Shown piece by piece: positions 5,293-12,526 of a stretch of 12,526 nt of DNA. Below the pieces are notes generated by a model. It ran no database searches and had not been told where the DNA came from. It worked only from the letters and a program-made list of their open reading frames with translations. The DNA comes from JALHUF01 sp050014795 (lineage in GTDB: Bacteria > Acidobacteriota > Terriglobia > UBA7540). A program made the position numbers and the translations under genes. Numbering within the stretch: position 1 is the first letter of the stretch; the number at the start of each line of letters is the position of its first letter. Location: NCBI GenBank assembly GCA_050014795.1, contig JBEKCQ010000109.1, positions 1 to 12,526 of the forward strand. The letters are read 5' to 3'.

Positions 5293-5330
5293 TATACTGC
5301 GCTCCCCGGTGTTAGCGGGCGGGCGGAGCG
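5293..5330 (+). promoter_or_regulatory. -10 element and leader hairpin of the aminotransferase gene
   Basis: TATACT (5293-5298, 5/6) is a good -10 box, but no convincing -35 is found 16-18 bases upstream, so an activator may be needed. Immediately downstream, CGCTCC (5300-5305) pairs with GGAGCG (5325-5330) to form a 6-bp stem around a 19-base loop, ending 10 bases before the purine-rich ribosome site at 5341-5349. Confidence 0.35.
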
Positions 5331-5351
5331 GCGAAGGGATGGGAGGGAGAA

Positions 5352-6671
5352 ATGGCGTCTGAAAAGCACAGCTATACCAACAGCGCAAGACTCTACGAGC
5401 AGGCCTGCCAGGTCATGCCCGGAGGCGTGAACAGTTCGCTGCGCAATATCCAGCCGCACCTCATCTTCAAAAAGAGTGTGGGCGCGACGCTGATCGACGC
5501 TGACGGCAATGAGTACATCGACTACCAGGCGGCTTTCGGTCCGCCGCTGCTGGGGCACAACCATCCAACCATCAACCGCCGGGTGGCCGAGGCACTGGAG
5601 GGGTGCCTGCTTCCGGGCGTGGGGACAACCGAACTCGAAATCGAGGTAGCGCGTAAGGTGCAGCAGCACGTCCCCTCGGCCGAGAGAGTTCTGCTCTGCA
5701 ACACCGGCTCGGAAGCCACCTATCACGCCATTCGGGTGTCGCGGGCGATTACGGGGCGAAAGAAGATCATTAAGTTTCAAGGCTGTTATCATGGATTTCA
5801 CGATTATGTGCTCAGGAACATCATCAGCCCGGCGGAGAAGGTTGGGAAAGTCGATGCCGGCTCTGCCGGAATTTTCCCCGAAGTTCTGGAGAGCACGCTA
5901 GTCTGCGCCTTTAACAGCCTGGACGAAGTCGAGCAAGCACTCACTACCCATCGCGGCCAGGTGGCGGCCATTATCCTGGAGCCTATTCCACACAATATCG
6001 GCTGCGTTCTGCCCAAGCCTGGGTTTCTTGCAGGCCTGAGGGAATTGGCCACCGCGCACGGGGCGGTGCTGATTTTTGACGAGGTCATCACCGGCTTCCG
6101 GCATCACCTGGGAGGTTACCAGGCGATTTGCGGAGTCACACCGGACCTGACCACGCTGGGCAAGGCGATGGCGAACGGCTTCCCCATGGCCGCGCTCTGC
6201 GGCAAGACGGAAATCATGGACCGCTTCATGACGCGCCCCGGCGGCGACACCTTCTTTGCAGGCACCTTCAACGGCAACGCTGTAGGTTGCGCCGCGGCCC
6301 TGGCCACCATCGAGATGTTGGAGCGTGAGCCCGTTCACCAGCACGTGTTCAGGTTGGGGGAGCGCCTGCGCCAGGGATTGCGGGAAATCTACGCGCGACT
6401 GGGGATCAAGGCCACGGTGGCCGGCTACGGTTCGGTCTTCCTTACTTACTTCATGGAGGGGCCGATCGAGAGTTACTCCGACTTGCTGCGCAACGACGCG
6501 GCGCGCTTCGTCGATTACCGGCGGCGGTTGATTGAGCGCGGCATTTTCAAAATGCCGATCAACCTGAAGCGCAACCACGTGAGTTACGCCCACACCGACG
6601 CGCACGTGGGCCGGACGCTCGAGGTCTGCGAGGACGTGCTCAAGGGAATGCTCGGCCTTCCAGCCCGGTGA
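5352..6671 (+). CDS. Class III PLP aminotransferase, glutamate-1-semialdehyde aminomutase-like
   Basis: A 439-residue cytoplasmic fold-type I PLP enzyme of normal family length. Landmarks are VMPGGVNSSLR (21-31), LIDADGNEYIDY (47-58), the cofactor-phosphate loop NTGSEAT (117-123), the aromatic ring partner FQGCYHGFHDY (142-152), EPIPHNIG (210-217), IFDEVITGFR (241-250, with D243 facing the PLP nitrogen), and the Schiff-base lysine K271 in TLGKAMANGFPMAAL. True HemL proteins have G-G-G-L-P-V-G-A-Y-G-G after this lysine and a GSG loop near the gate; here the sequence is A-N-G-F-P-M-A-A-L. I therefore call it a HemL-like paralogue acting on another amino compound, not the tetrapyrrole enzyme. 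ATG 5352 follows a strong GGGAGGGAG. The GH2 gene begins 97 bases downstream on the same strand and may be co-transcribed. Confidence 0.88.
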   Translation: MASEKHSYTNSARLYEQACQVMPGGVNSSLRNIQPHLIFKKSVGATLIDADGNEYIDYQAAFGPPLLGHNHPTINRRVAEALEGCLLPGVGTTELEIEVARKVQQHVPSAERVLLCNTGSEATYHAIRVSRAITGRKKIIKFQGCYHGFHDYVLRNIISPAEKVGKVDAGSAGIFPEVLESTLVCAFNSLDEVEQALTTHRGQVAAIILEPIPHNIGCVLPKPGFLAGLRELATAHGAVLIFDEVITGFRHHLGGYQAICGVTPDLTTLGKAMANGFPMAALCGKTEIMDRFMTRPGGDTFFAGTFNGNAVGCAAALATIEMLEREPVHQHVFRLGERLRQGLREIYARLGIKATVAGYGSVFLTYFMEGPIESYSDLLRNDAARFVDYRRRLIERGIFKMPINLKRNHVSYAHTDAHVGRTLEVCEDVLKGMLGLPAR

Positions 6672-6709
6672 AGGGCAGGAGAGGCACGAGAGCAGTACGA
6701 CTATCCTCG

Positions 6710-6728
6710 GGTGCTCCGTTGGCGCACC
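6710..6728 (+). terminator. Hairpin between aminotransferase and GH2 genes
   Basis: GGTGC (6710-6714) pairs with GCACC (6724-6728). Inside, CC pairs with GG across a GTT loop after one mismatch. No T tract follows, so it could be a weak attenuator or simply a structured spacer. No clear promoter is seen between it and the GH2 start. Confidence 0.3.
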
Positions 6729-6768
6729 GCTCGGGCGGCTGGCGAGACTTCATTCCTGGAGTGAACTG

Positions 6769-9555
6769 ATGCACGCATTCGCGCGGCGATTCCCGATCCT
6801 CGGGTGGCTGGTAACGGCGCTGGTGCTTCTCTTGGCCGGTCCAGCCAATGGCCAAACGGTCTCCTTGAACGGCGACTGGAATTTCGTGGCCGACCCGGCC
6901 GGCACGCTCAAGGTAGTTGACCTGCCCTCAGCGCCGAACATTCGTCCCACGCGCGTCCCATCATCCTGGCAATCGCAGTTTGCGGATCTGCGCGACTACG
7001 CCGGGGTCGCGTGGTACTGGCGCTCGGTCAGCGTCGAGGCGCCGGCGGCCGAGCGAGTTGTGCTGCTGCGGTTTGACGCAGTGGATTACCAGGCGGAGGT
7101 TTACGTCAACGGCCAGAAAGTTGGCGCCCATGAAGGTGGCTACCTGCCCTTCGAGTTCGATATCACCTCCCTGATTCGTGCGGGCGAGAACCAGATTGCG
7201 GTGCGTGTGGCCGACCCCGGCGTAAAGCCCGCCGAGGTCGAGGGAATCAAGTACGCCGAGATTCCCCACGGAAAGCAGAACTGGTATGTGCAGACCAGCG
7301 GCCTCTGGCAGGGCGTGGAACTCGACATCCGCCCGCGAATGCACCTGGGCGAGGTGCACGTCTTAGCCGGCGCGGATGGAGCCTTCAAGATCAATGTCCC
7401 GCTCGTGAATCCACCTTCCGAGGCCGAGTTCAAGAAGCCCGTTTACGTGGGAGCCGAGATCCGCGATGCCGCGGACAAAGTCGTATGGAAAGAGTCGCGC
7501 GACCTGAGTCCCGGGCAGGCCCGCGGCGAGTTCTCCGGGAAGCTCGCCAGCCCCAACCTTTGGAGTCTGGCGAACCCGGCGCTTTACACGCTCCACGTGT
7601 GGCTCAGTTCCGGCGACAACCAGTATTTCCGCTTCGGGTTTCGCACCTTCGAGACGCGGGGCGGCCAGTTCTACTTGAATGGGCAGGTGGTGTACTTGCG
7701 CGCGGCGCTCGACCAGGATTTCTACCCTGACACGATTTATGCACCGCCATCGCTCGACTACGTGAAGAGCGAAATGCTCCAGGCCAAGGCGTTGGGGCTG
7801 AACATGCTGCGTTGCCACATCAAGGTCCCCGACCCGCGCTATCTCCAGGCGGCGGACGAAGTGGGCGTGCTGGTCTGGTACGAGATTCCCAACTGGGACA
7901 AGCTCACCGAAGACTCCCAGCGCTGCGGCCTGGCCACCCTGCGCGGTATGGTCGAACGCGACGGGAACCATCCTTCCATCGTCATCGTGAGTGCCATCAA
8001 CGAGAGTTGGGGCGCGGACCTGAAGGAAGCCTCCCAGCGCGCGTGGCTGAAACAGGCTTACCGCGAAGCCAAGGCGATGGTGCCGGGGTGGCTGGTGGTG
8101 GACAACAGCCCCTGCTGCGAGAATTTCCACCTGGCCACCGACATCGCGGACTTCCATCAGTACAACGCCATTCCCGACTACGCTTCCGACTTCGACCGCT
8201 TCGTCGGCGACATGGCGCGGCGTCCCGGATGGCTTTTCAGTCCCTACGGCGATGCCACGCCGAAGGGTGATGAGCCCTTGGTGCTCTCTGAATTCGGCAA
8301 CTGGGGCCTGCCGCGCATTCCGGACCCGAAGCCGTGGTGGTTCGCGCGTGCTTTCGGAGATCGTGACATCACGCTTCCCGAGGGGGTGGAAAAGCGTTTT
8401 GCAGAATATCAATACTCCTCGCTCTTTCCGGACCTCAATGCCCTGACCGAGGCCGCTCAGTGGCATCAGTACGAGTCACTCAAGTATGAAATCGAGGCGC
8501 TACGTGCTCGCCCGGAGATTCAGGGCTACGTCATCACGGAGTTCACTGACCTCAACTGGGAGGCAAACGGGTTGCTCGATATGTGGCGTCGGCCGAAAGC
8601 CCACGCCGCCCAACTCCAAAAGCTCCAGCAAGATGACCTCTTGGTGGTGCGCGCGGAAAAGCGCAACCTGACGGCGGGCGAAAAAGCGCAGGCCGAAGTC
8701 TATTTCTCCCACTATAGCGCCGACCTGCTCACCGGCGGCCAAGTGGCTTGGGAGGTGGAGGGCACATCGCTCCAGGGGAGCCTCGCTATGCCCGCGGTTG
8801 CGTCAGGCAGCGCGGTGAGCGTCGGTAGTATTGAATTCGTCGTGCCTTCCGAACAGGTACCGGCCAAGCGCGCCTTAACGGTCCGTCTCAGGGTGGGGAA
8901 CAAGACGGTTTCCGAGACAGCGCTCGACCTCTACTTCTATCCGCCCAGAGCCTCGGAGCTTCCGCCACCGGTTTCCTTTCGCGATCCTGCGGGCCGCTTG
9001 CGGCGTTTGGTGAACGAGATGCGCGCGCGGAATTACCTGGCGCCTACAGGCTCTGAGGCCCTTCCGGTTCTGATTACATCAACCTTCGATGACGAAGTGA
9101 AGCAGACGCTTCAGGCTGGGGGTCGCGTGATCCTGCTGGCGAGTGACCGCCAAACCCTCGCGCCCGGCCTCGAGATTGTGCCGCGCACCGAATCAAACCT
9201 GGATGGAAACTGGATCTCGAGCTTCCTTTGGATTCGCAAGGAGCAGGATCCTTTCAAGCTGGTCGGCTTCGACACGTTTCCCGGATTCGAAATGCAGGCC
9301 GTGACGCCCAGCGCGGTGCTGCAAGGCGTACGACCCGAGTATTTCCGCGACGTGCTGGCGGGGATTTTCTACGGCTGGATCCACTCGAACGTGGGCGTAC
9401 TCGTCCAAGCGCGGTGCGGGCAAGGCCGGCTGCTCATCTGCACGTTCTCTCTAGGGACGACCTACGGATCCGACCCGTACGCCACCTACCTGCTCGACGC
9501 GCTCGTGCAGTACACTATTTCCGGTCCTACCCCGAGCTTCGAGATTCCGCTCTAA
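6769..9555 (+). CDS. Secreted glycoside hydrolase family 2 protein
   Basis: A 928-residue exported enzyme. Residues 1-28 are a signal peptide (FARRFPI, hydrophobic 11-23, then GPANG before QT); no lipobox is seen. The jelly-roll sugar-binding domain runs about 32-195 (LNGDWNF, YWRSVSV, YVNGQKVGAHEGGYLPFEFD), an Ig-like domain about 200-295, and the TIM barrel about 297-615. NESWG (411-415) carries the presumed acid/base E412, and LVLSEFGNWG (504-513) the presumed nucleophile E508. Residues 615-740 look like a beta domain, and 745-928 an alpha/beta domain (VLITSTFDDE, GGRVILLAS, GQGRLLICTFSLG) reminiscent of the class I amidotransferase-like or trimerisation fold. GH2 members include beta-galactosidases, glucuronidases and mannosidases; the substrate cannot be told here. 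GGAG lies 7 bases before ATG 6769. It probably degrades plant or microbial polysaccharides outside the cytoplasm. Confidence 0.9.
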   Translation: MHAFARRFPILGWLVTALVLLLAGPANGQTVSLNGDWNFVADPAGTLKVVDLPSAPNIRPTRVPSSWQSQFADLRDYAGVAWYWRSVSVEAPAAERVVLLRFDAVDYQAEVYVNGQKVGAHEGGYLPFEFDITSLIRAGENQIAVRVADPGVKPAEVEGIKYAEIPHGKQNWYVQTSGLWQGVELDIRPRMHLGEVHVLAGADGAFKINVPLVNPPSEAEFKKPVYVGAEIRDAADKVVWKESRDLSPGQARGEFSGKLASPNLWSLANPALYTLHVWLSSGDNQYFRFGFRTFETRGGQFYLNGQVVYLRAALDQDFYPDTIYAPPSLDYVKSEMLQAKALGLNMLRCHIKVPDPRYLQAADEVGVLVWYEIPNWDKLTEDSQRCGLATLRGMVERDGNHPSIVIVSAINESWGADLKEASQRAWLKQAYREAKAMVPGWLVVDNSPCCENFHLATDIADFHQYNAIPDYASDFDRFVGDMARRPGWLFSPYGDATPKGDEPLVLSEFGNWGLPRIPDPKPWWFARAFGDRDITLPEGVEKRFAEYQYSSLFPDLNALTEAAQWHQYESLKYEIEALRARPEIQGYVITEFTDLNWEANGLLDMWRRPKAHAAQLQKLQQDDLLVVRAEKRNLTAGEKAQAEVYFSHYSADLLTGGQVAWEVEGTSLQGSLAMPAVASGSAVSVGSIEFVVPSEQVPAKRALTVRLRVGNKTVSETALDLYFYPPRASELPPPVSFRDPAGRLRRLVNEMRARNYLAPTGSEALPVLITSTFDDEVKQTLQAGGRVILLASDRQTLAPGLEIVPRTESNLDGNWISSFLWIRKEQDPFKLVGFDTFPGFEMQAVTPSAVLQGVRPEYFRDVLAGIFYGWIHSNVGVLVQARCGQGRLLICTFSLGTTYGSDPYATYLLDALVQYTISGPTPSFEIPL

Positions 9556-9568
9556 GTGCCGTGGGTCG

Positions 9569-9591
9569 CTGGCTCGTGTCAGACGAGCTGG
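9569..9591. terminator. Hairpin in the gap between GH2 and ABC permease genes
   Basis: GCTCGT (9572-9577) and ACGAGC (9583-9588) form a 6-bp stem with loop GTCAG, lengthened by two G-T pairs and one C-G pair to 9569-9591. It fills most of the 40-base space between the stop codons of two convergent genes and is the best candidate for a shared terminator. No T tract is present. Confidence 0.5.
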
Positions 9592-9595
9592 GCGG

Positions 9596-11215
9596 TCATG
9601 CCTGGATTTGGCGTCTGCGCCCGAGCAGGGCAGTCGCGAACAGTAGGAACGCGGCGACAAGATAGAGCCGTAACACGCTCCAGGAAAATGACTGGGGCGA
9701 GGTGAACATGAAGTCGAGGTTCCGGTCGTGATGCACGGGGCCGATGTACCACCAGATAATGTACACGGCCTCAAACAGCTTGCTGGTTCCACTCCAGATT
9801 CCCATCGCCAGCGCAAGGCTGGAAATAAAGACGGCGCCGACCGCCAAACCCAGCAAGCCGGCCCAGTCACGGGCCAGCAACAGGCGCAAGGCGACGCCAG
9901 AGCCTATCAAGACTGCCATGATGACGCCCGCGAGCCATGCCGCAGGGAACTGCCGACGAAGCGAATGGGCGGCGGAGAAAATGATTTCGCCCGTCTGATG
10001 ACGTGCTTCGCGCGTGCCCATGGCCGACCAAAGAAGAATCGGCCAAACCCATAGCCAGGGCAGCAGGTCTCGTCGCGCCTCTTGGGCCGGCTTGGCCAGG
10101 CTGGCGATGAGGAGCCCGGTGGCCACCACATACCACCACCAGCGCTGGCGCTTCAACATCAGCCGCAGTTCGGCCAGAAGCACCGCAGCAGCGCGGAACT
10201 GTAGCACTGCGGGGTTGAGGGGCGATAGGTGAACCCCCGGCTTGAGCGCGGCGCCGCCGTTCGTTGCGCCATTCCCCCGTGCATTGGCGGTCGCCGCGCG
10301 CCCGCGCCAGCGGGCAAGAAGGTGCCACCGCGAGGGCTCCGCCGTGGTAGGGCGGACTCGGAAGAAACCGCGCGCGGGATCGAAGCGGTCGAAGAGCAAT
10401 GCGGCCAGTAGGACGAGGGCCAGCGCTATGGCGATCCAGTAGAGCCGCAGCGAAAGCAGTTCGGGCGACCAATCGAAGCCTTCCCACACAAACGTTTGGA
10501 AGACATGTTCACCCGAGTTGCCTAAAGACGTCCCACCCCGGTAGCCGGGGAGCTTGGCGAACAACCAGATCTGGAGGTGCGATTCCATGGCGCCGATGCC
10601 CACGAAGTCGGCGAACGCCGTGTGTGTCTCAAGGCCGTAGACCAGGAGGAACATGTAGAGGAGGAAATAGACCACGTTGCCAATGCCACCGCGCAGCCAG
10701 GGAATGGTCTCGAAGAGAACCGCTAGGGCAGCCACAAAGGCCATCACCGGCAAAGCAAACAGCAGGAAGGGATGCAGCAGCGGCCAGAGCCTGAACCGGT
10801 AGTCCTCTCCGGCCCAGAACTGGCCGAGCGCCGCAGCCACTGCCAGGACGGCCACCGCCACGCCCAGCACTGCGAAGTTACTGAAGGCTTTGCCCAGTAC
10901 GTAGTCCAACCTGCCAATCGGCGTCGTGGCCAGAATCTGACCGACCCGCGTCTGAAGGTCGCGATCCACGGTGTTCTTCACGATGTAGAACCCGACCAGG
11001 GACACGAACAATGCGGTGGTCATAGCCATCTGGAGGCCAACCCAGGCTGAATTGTTCACGCCGCGGTAGTGTGCAAAGCGCAAGGTGAAGTCACCCACGA
11101 TAACGGCATAACCCAGATACACGGCCCCAACCAGCGTGAGGAGGAAGCTGTACCGCCGCACACGTTCGAGGAAATCGGCGCGCGCGAGATGGTAAAGGAC
11201 GCATACCGTGTTCAT
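9596..11215 (-). CDS. ABC-2 type transporter permease, double-length
   Basis: A 539-residue membrane protein, about twice the size of a minimal ABC-2 permease. The first half (1-340) begins NTVCVLYHLARADFLERVRR and has segments near 22-40, 62-79, 112-131, 148-170, 180-195 and 308-325. The conserved-looking stretch TVDRDLQTRVGQILATTPIG (82-101) is common in ABC-2 permeases next to gene-regulating or copper-type exporters. A soluble link (about 335-395) precedes a second half with at least five segments, including RWWWYVVATGLLIASL and a GTREAR-H-QTGEIIFSA stretch that mirrors the first half (D-L-x-T...G-x-I-L). ATG 11215 overlaps the TGA of the ATPase gene as ATGA, so translation is coupled. 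The cargo is unknown. The longer frame to 11410 lies inside the ATPase gene and is rejected. Confidence 0.87.
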   Translation of the reverse strand: MNTVCVLYHLARADFLERVRRYSFLLTLVGAVYLGYAVIVGDFTLRFAHYRGVNNSAWVGLQMAMTTALFVSLVGFYIVKNTVDRDLQTRVGQILATTPIGRLDYVLGKAFSNFAVLGVAVAVLAVAAALGQFWAGEDYRFRLWPLLHPFLLFALPVMAFVAALAVLFETIPWLRGGIGNVVYFLLYMFLLVYGLETHTAFADFVGIGAMESHLQIWLFAKLPGYRGGTSLGNSGEHVFQTFVWEGFDWSPELLSLRLYWIAIALALVLLAALLFDRFDPARGFFRVRPTTAEPSRWHLLARWRGRAATANARGNGATNGGAALKPGVHLSPLNPAVLQFRAAAVLLAELRLMLKRQRWWWYVVATGLLIASLAKPAQEARRDLLPWLWVWPILLWSAMGTREARHQTGEIIFSAAHSLRRQFPAAWLAGVIMAVLIGSGVALRLLLARDWAGLLGLAVGAVFISSLALAMGIWSGTSKLFEAVYIIWWYIGPVHHDRNLDFMFTSPQSFSWSVLRLYLVAAFLLFATALLGRRRQIQA

Positions 11216-12096
11216 GTGGCTGCCGCCTCGCGATGGGCCGAGATGCAATCGAGATACGCGTCTTCCAGGGTGGGCGGGATGGGCGCGGCATCCGGATGGG
11301 GAGACTCCTCGTCCACCACGCGCACATGAACGCCGTCGCTTCGCCGGATAGCGGCGCTGAGGAGAAAGGACTCTTTGACTTTGGCCAAGGCAGAACTGGG
11401 GATGACCCACTCCCAGACCTTGCCCGCCACGGACTTCAAGAGGGCTTCGGGCGAGGTGTGAGTCACCAGCCGCCCGTGAGAAATGACGGCCATCTGCGTG
11501 GCAGTGGCTTCGACGTCCGAAACAATGTGGGTTGAGAGGATGACAACGCGCTGGCCGGCGAGTTCGGAGAGCAAGTTGCGGAAATGCACGCGCTCTTCGG
11601 GGTCGAGGCCGGCGGTGGGCTCGTCCACGATGAGCAGCTTGGGGTCGTTCAGCAGCGCTTGGGCGATGCCAATCCGCTGTTTCATGCCGCCGGAGAAGCT
11701 GCCCAGCGGGCGCTTGCGGGCTTCCAACAAGTTGACCACCTCCAGCAGTTCGTCGATACGGCGGCGAGCGAGACGTCCGGTGAGCCCCCTGACGGCTGCC
11801 AGGTATTGGAGGAATTCGACAGCGTTCAGATTGGGGTAAACGCCAAAGTCCTGGGGTAGGTAGCCGAGCTCGGCGCGCAGCGCGTCCGGGGAGCGGGCGA
11901 TGTCCACGCCGTTCCAGGTGACCCGGCCCTCCGTCGCGCGCGTGATGGTTGCCAGGATGCGCATCAGGGTGGTCTTGCCCGCGCCGTTGGGTCCCACCAA
12001 TCCCAACACACCTGGACCCAGCTCCAGGCTGAACCGCTTCAGGGCCCAGAGCTTGCCGCTGTACACCTTGCTCACATCTTCAATCGTTAACTTCAC
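11212..12096 (-). CDS. ABC transporter ATP-binding protein
   Basis: A 294-residue ATPase that powers the permease encoded just downstream. Walker A is GPNGAGKT (35-42), the Q loop is at Q82 in YLPQDFG, the signature is SGGMKQR (135-141), Walker B is LLIVDEP (154-160) with the catalytic Glu, the D loop is AGLD (162-165), and the switch His is H190 in STHIVSD. All catalytic residues are present. The C-terminal 220-294 region, including TLEDAYLDCI, is the usual ABC-2 exporter extension. The start is GTG 12096; an in-frame TAA lies two codons upstream, so no earlier start is possible, and MKLTIEDVSKVY is the normal family opening. Its ribosome site is weak. A GGAGG occurs about 30 bases further upstream, too far to serve this start. 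Confidence 0.92.
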   Translation of the reverse strand: MKLTIEDVSKVYSGKLWALKRFSLELGPGVLGLVGPNGAGKTTLMRILATITRATEGRVTWNGVDIARSPDALRAELGYLPQDFGVYPNLNAVEFLQYLAAVRGLTGRLARRRIDELLEVVNLLEARKRPLGSFSGGMKQRIGIAQALLNDPKLLIVDEPTAGLDPEERVHFRNLLSELAGQRVVILSTHIVSDVEATATQMAVISHGRLVTHTSPEALLKSVAGKVWEWVIPSSALAKVKESFLLSAAIRRSDGVHVRVVDEESPHPDAAPIPPTLEDAYLDCISAHREAAAT

Positions 12097-12359
12097 CGTT
12101 TACCCGCTGTGCCCTGCTGCGCAGTGGCGACCTCCACATGAGAAAACGAAGCTAAGCTGGTTGAAGTTCCGCAAACTCTGAGAGCAGAGCGAGGAATGAC
12201 GCGCTTCGCTGCCCGGGTGAGTGCTGAGGCCAAGCAGACAAGCGCGAGGAGCAGGGCCAAGTGCGTGGTCGGCGGGAGGATGGTCGCAGCGCTCAGCGCT
12301 CGGTGACCGTATCACACGGGGCTAGGCGAGAGGAACGGACGGCCTGTAGATGCGGGTTT
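12097..12359. other. Spacer between ABC operon and tRNA-Pro, no gene recognised
   Basis: This 263-base spacer should contain the promoter of the ABC operon, but I find no convincing -35/-10 pair on the minus strand. It also receives the 3' end of the tRNA-Pro transcript without an obvious terminator. Only small palindromes are seen, such as CGGTGACCG (12301-12309), and a short direct repeat, AGCGCT, at 12289-12294 and 12295-12300. Short open frames here have no ribosome site or recognisable product. Confidence 0.4.
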
Positions 12360-12436
12360 TGGTCGGGGCGCGCGGATTTGAACCGCGGACCTCTTGCGCC
12401 CAAGGCAAGCGCGCTACCAGGCTGCGCCACGCCCCG
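12360..12436 (-). tRNA. tRNA-Pro(TGG)
   Basis: A full 77-base tRNA with CCA encoded (TGG at 12360-12362 on the plus strand). The acceptor stem CGGGGCG pairs perfectly with CGCCCCG, giving the C1-G72 pair and A73 discriminator typical of tRNA-Pro. The anticodon arm is CTTGC, loop CTTGGGC, GCAAG, so the anticodon is TGG. The D arm is GCGCAGCCTGGTAGCGC and the T arm CGCGG, TTCAAAT, CCGCG. All stems are intact. Confidence 0.98.
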
Positions 12437-12447
12437 AAGAACAAGGT

Positions 12448-12475
12448 GCTAGGGATTAGGGGCTAGGAGCCAGCA
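12448..12475. repeat. Short degenerate heptanucleotide repeat, four units
   Basis: GCTAGGG, ATTAGGG, GCTAGGA and GCCAGCA follow one another in 7-base phase, starting 11 bases upstream of the 5' end of tRNA-Pro. On the minus strand the consensus is CCCTAGC. It is another heptad array, of a different consensus from that at 1-63, and it occupies the place where the tRNA promoter would be expected. Confidence 0.6.
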
Positions 12476-12526
12476 AGAAAGAATCTCAAACGTCAGGCCA
12501 TCACTTGCCGTGCTGGTTTCGACTGA

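Noticed and set aside
7363..8466. 367-codon minus-strand frame within the GH2 gene
   Set aside because: It lies entirely inside a well-supported GH2 coding region, has no ribosome site or known motif, and is a shadow of GC-rich codon use.
9867..10487. 206-codon minus-strand frame inside the ABC permease gene
   Set aside because: It is the neighbouring frame of the permease and gives an Arg/Pro/Ala-rich product with no motif; the permease frame is continuous through this stretch, so no frameshift is implied.
1..12526. CRISPR array, insertion sequence, prophage or toxin-antitoxin module
   Set aside because: No regularly spaced identical repeats with unique spacers, no transposase, integrase or phage genes, and no toxin-like partner beside the XRE regulator were found.

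Overview
The window looks like chromosomal DNA of a GC-rich bacterium, most probably an Acidobacteriota (Terriglobia-like). The signs are the style of the short XRE regulator (LSQGDIEKRSGLLRSYISRV), a DUF4126 membrane protein, a large secreted GH2 glycosidase, degenerate heptanucleotide tandem repeats, and GTAG-headed REP-like palindromes. This assignment rests on remembered family styles, not on a search. No phage, plasmid, CRISPR or transposase gene is visible. The region reads as ordinary core/accessory chromosome with some interesting non-coding elements.

Left part (1-2933, all +). A heptad tandem repeat at the edge is followed by a multi-pass acyltransferase-like protein of the HGSNAT/NagX (DUF5009) type. 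A spacer carrying a cluster of GTAG-headed hairpins comes next, then a double-SIS-domain protein related to the isomerase half of GlmS. The pair may act on amino sugars, but the SIS protein has altered signature residues. A small XRE-type regulator follows, apparently transcribed from its own promoter with little or no leader.

Middle part (3089-5110). A tRNA-Arg(TCG) gene on the minus strand is divergent from a small multi-pass membrane protein. That protein has a strong extended -10 promoter and a ~150-nt leader that holds a possible 34-codon upstream ORF. A GC-rich hairpin separates it from a convergent minus-strand gene that fuses a DUF4126-type membrane domain to a C-terminal PH-like domain.

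Right part (5352-12526). A class III aminotransferase resembling glutamate-1-semialdehyde aminomutase is followed, 97 bp on, by a 928-residue secreted GH2 glycoside hydrolase. This converges on a two-gene ABC transporter operon on the minus strand (ATPase then a large permease, coupled by an ATGA overlap), with a hairpin in the 40-bp gap. A tRNA-Pro(TGG) gene and a second, differently composed heptad repeat close the window.

I did not find a convincing new multi-gene system. The observations most worth a second look are the covarying GTAG hairpin cluster at 1317-1465, the heptad arrays at both ends, the leader/upstream ORF at 3290-3440, and the DUF4126-PH fusion.
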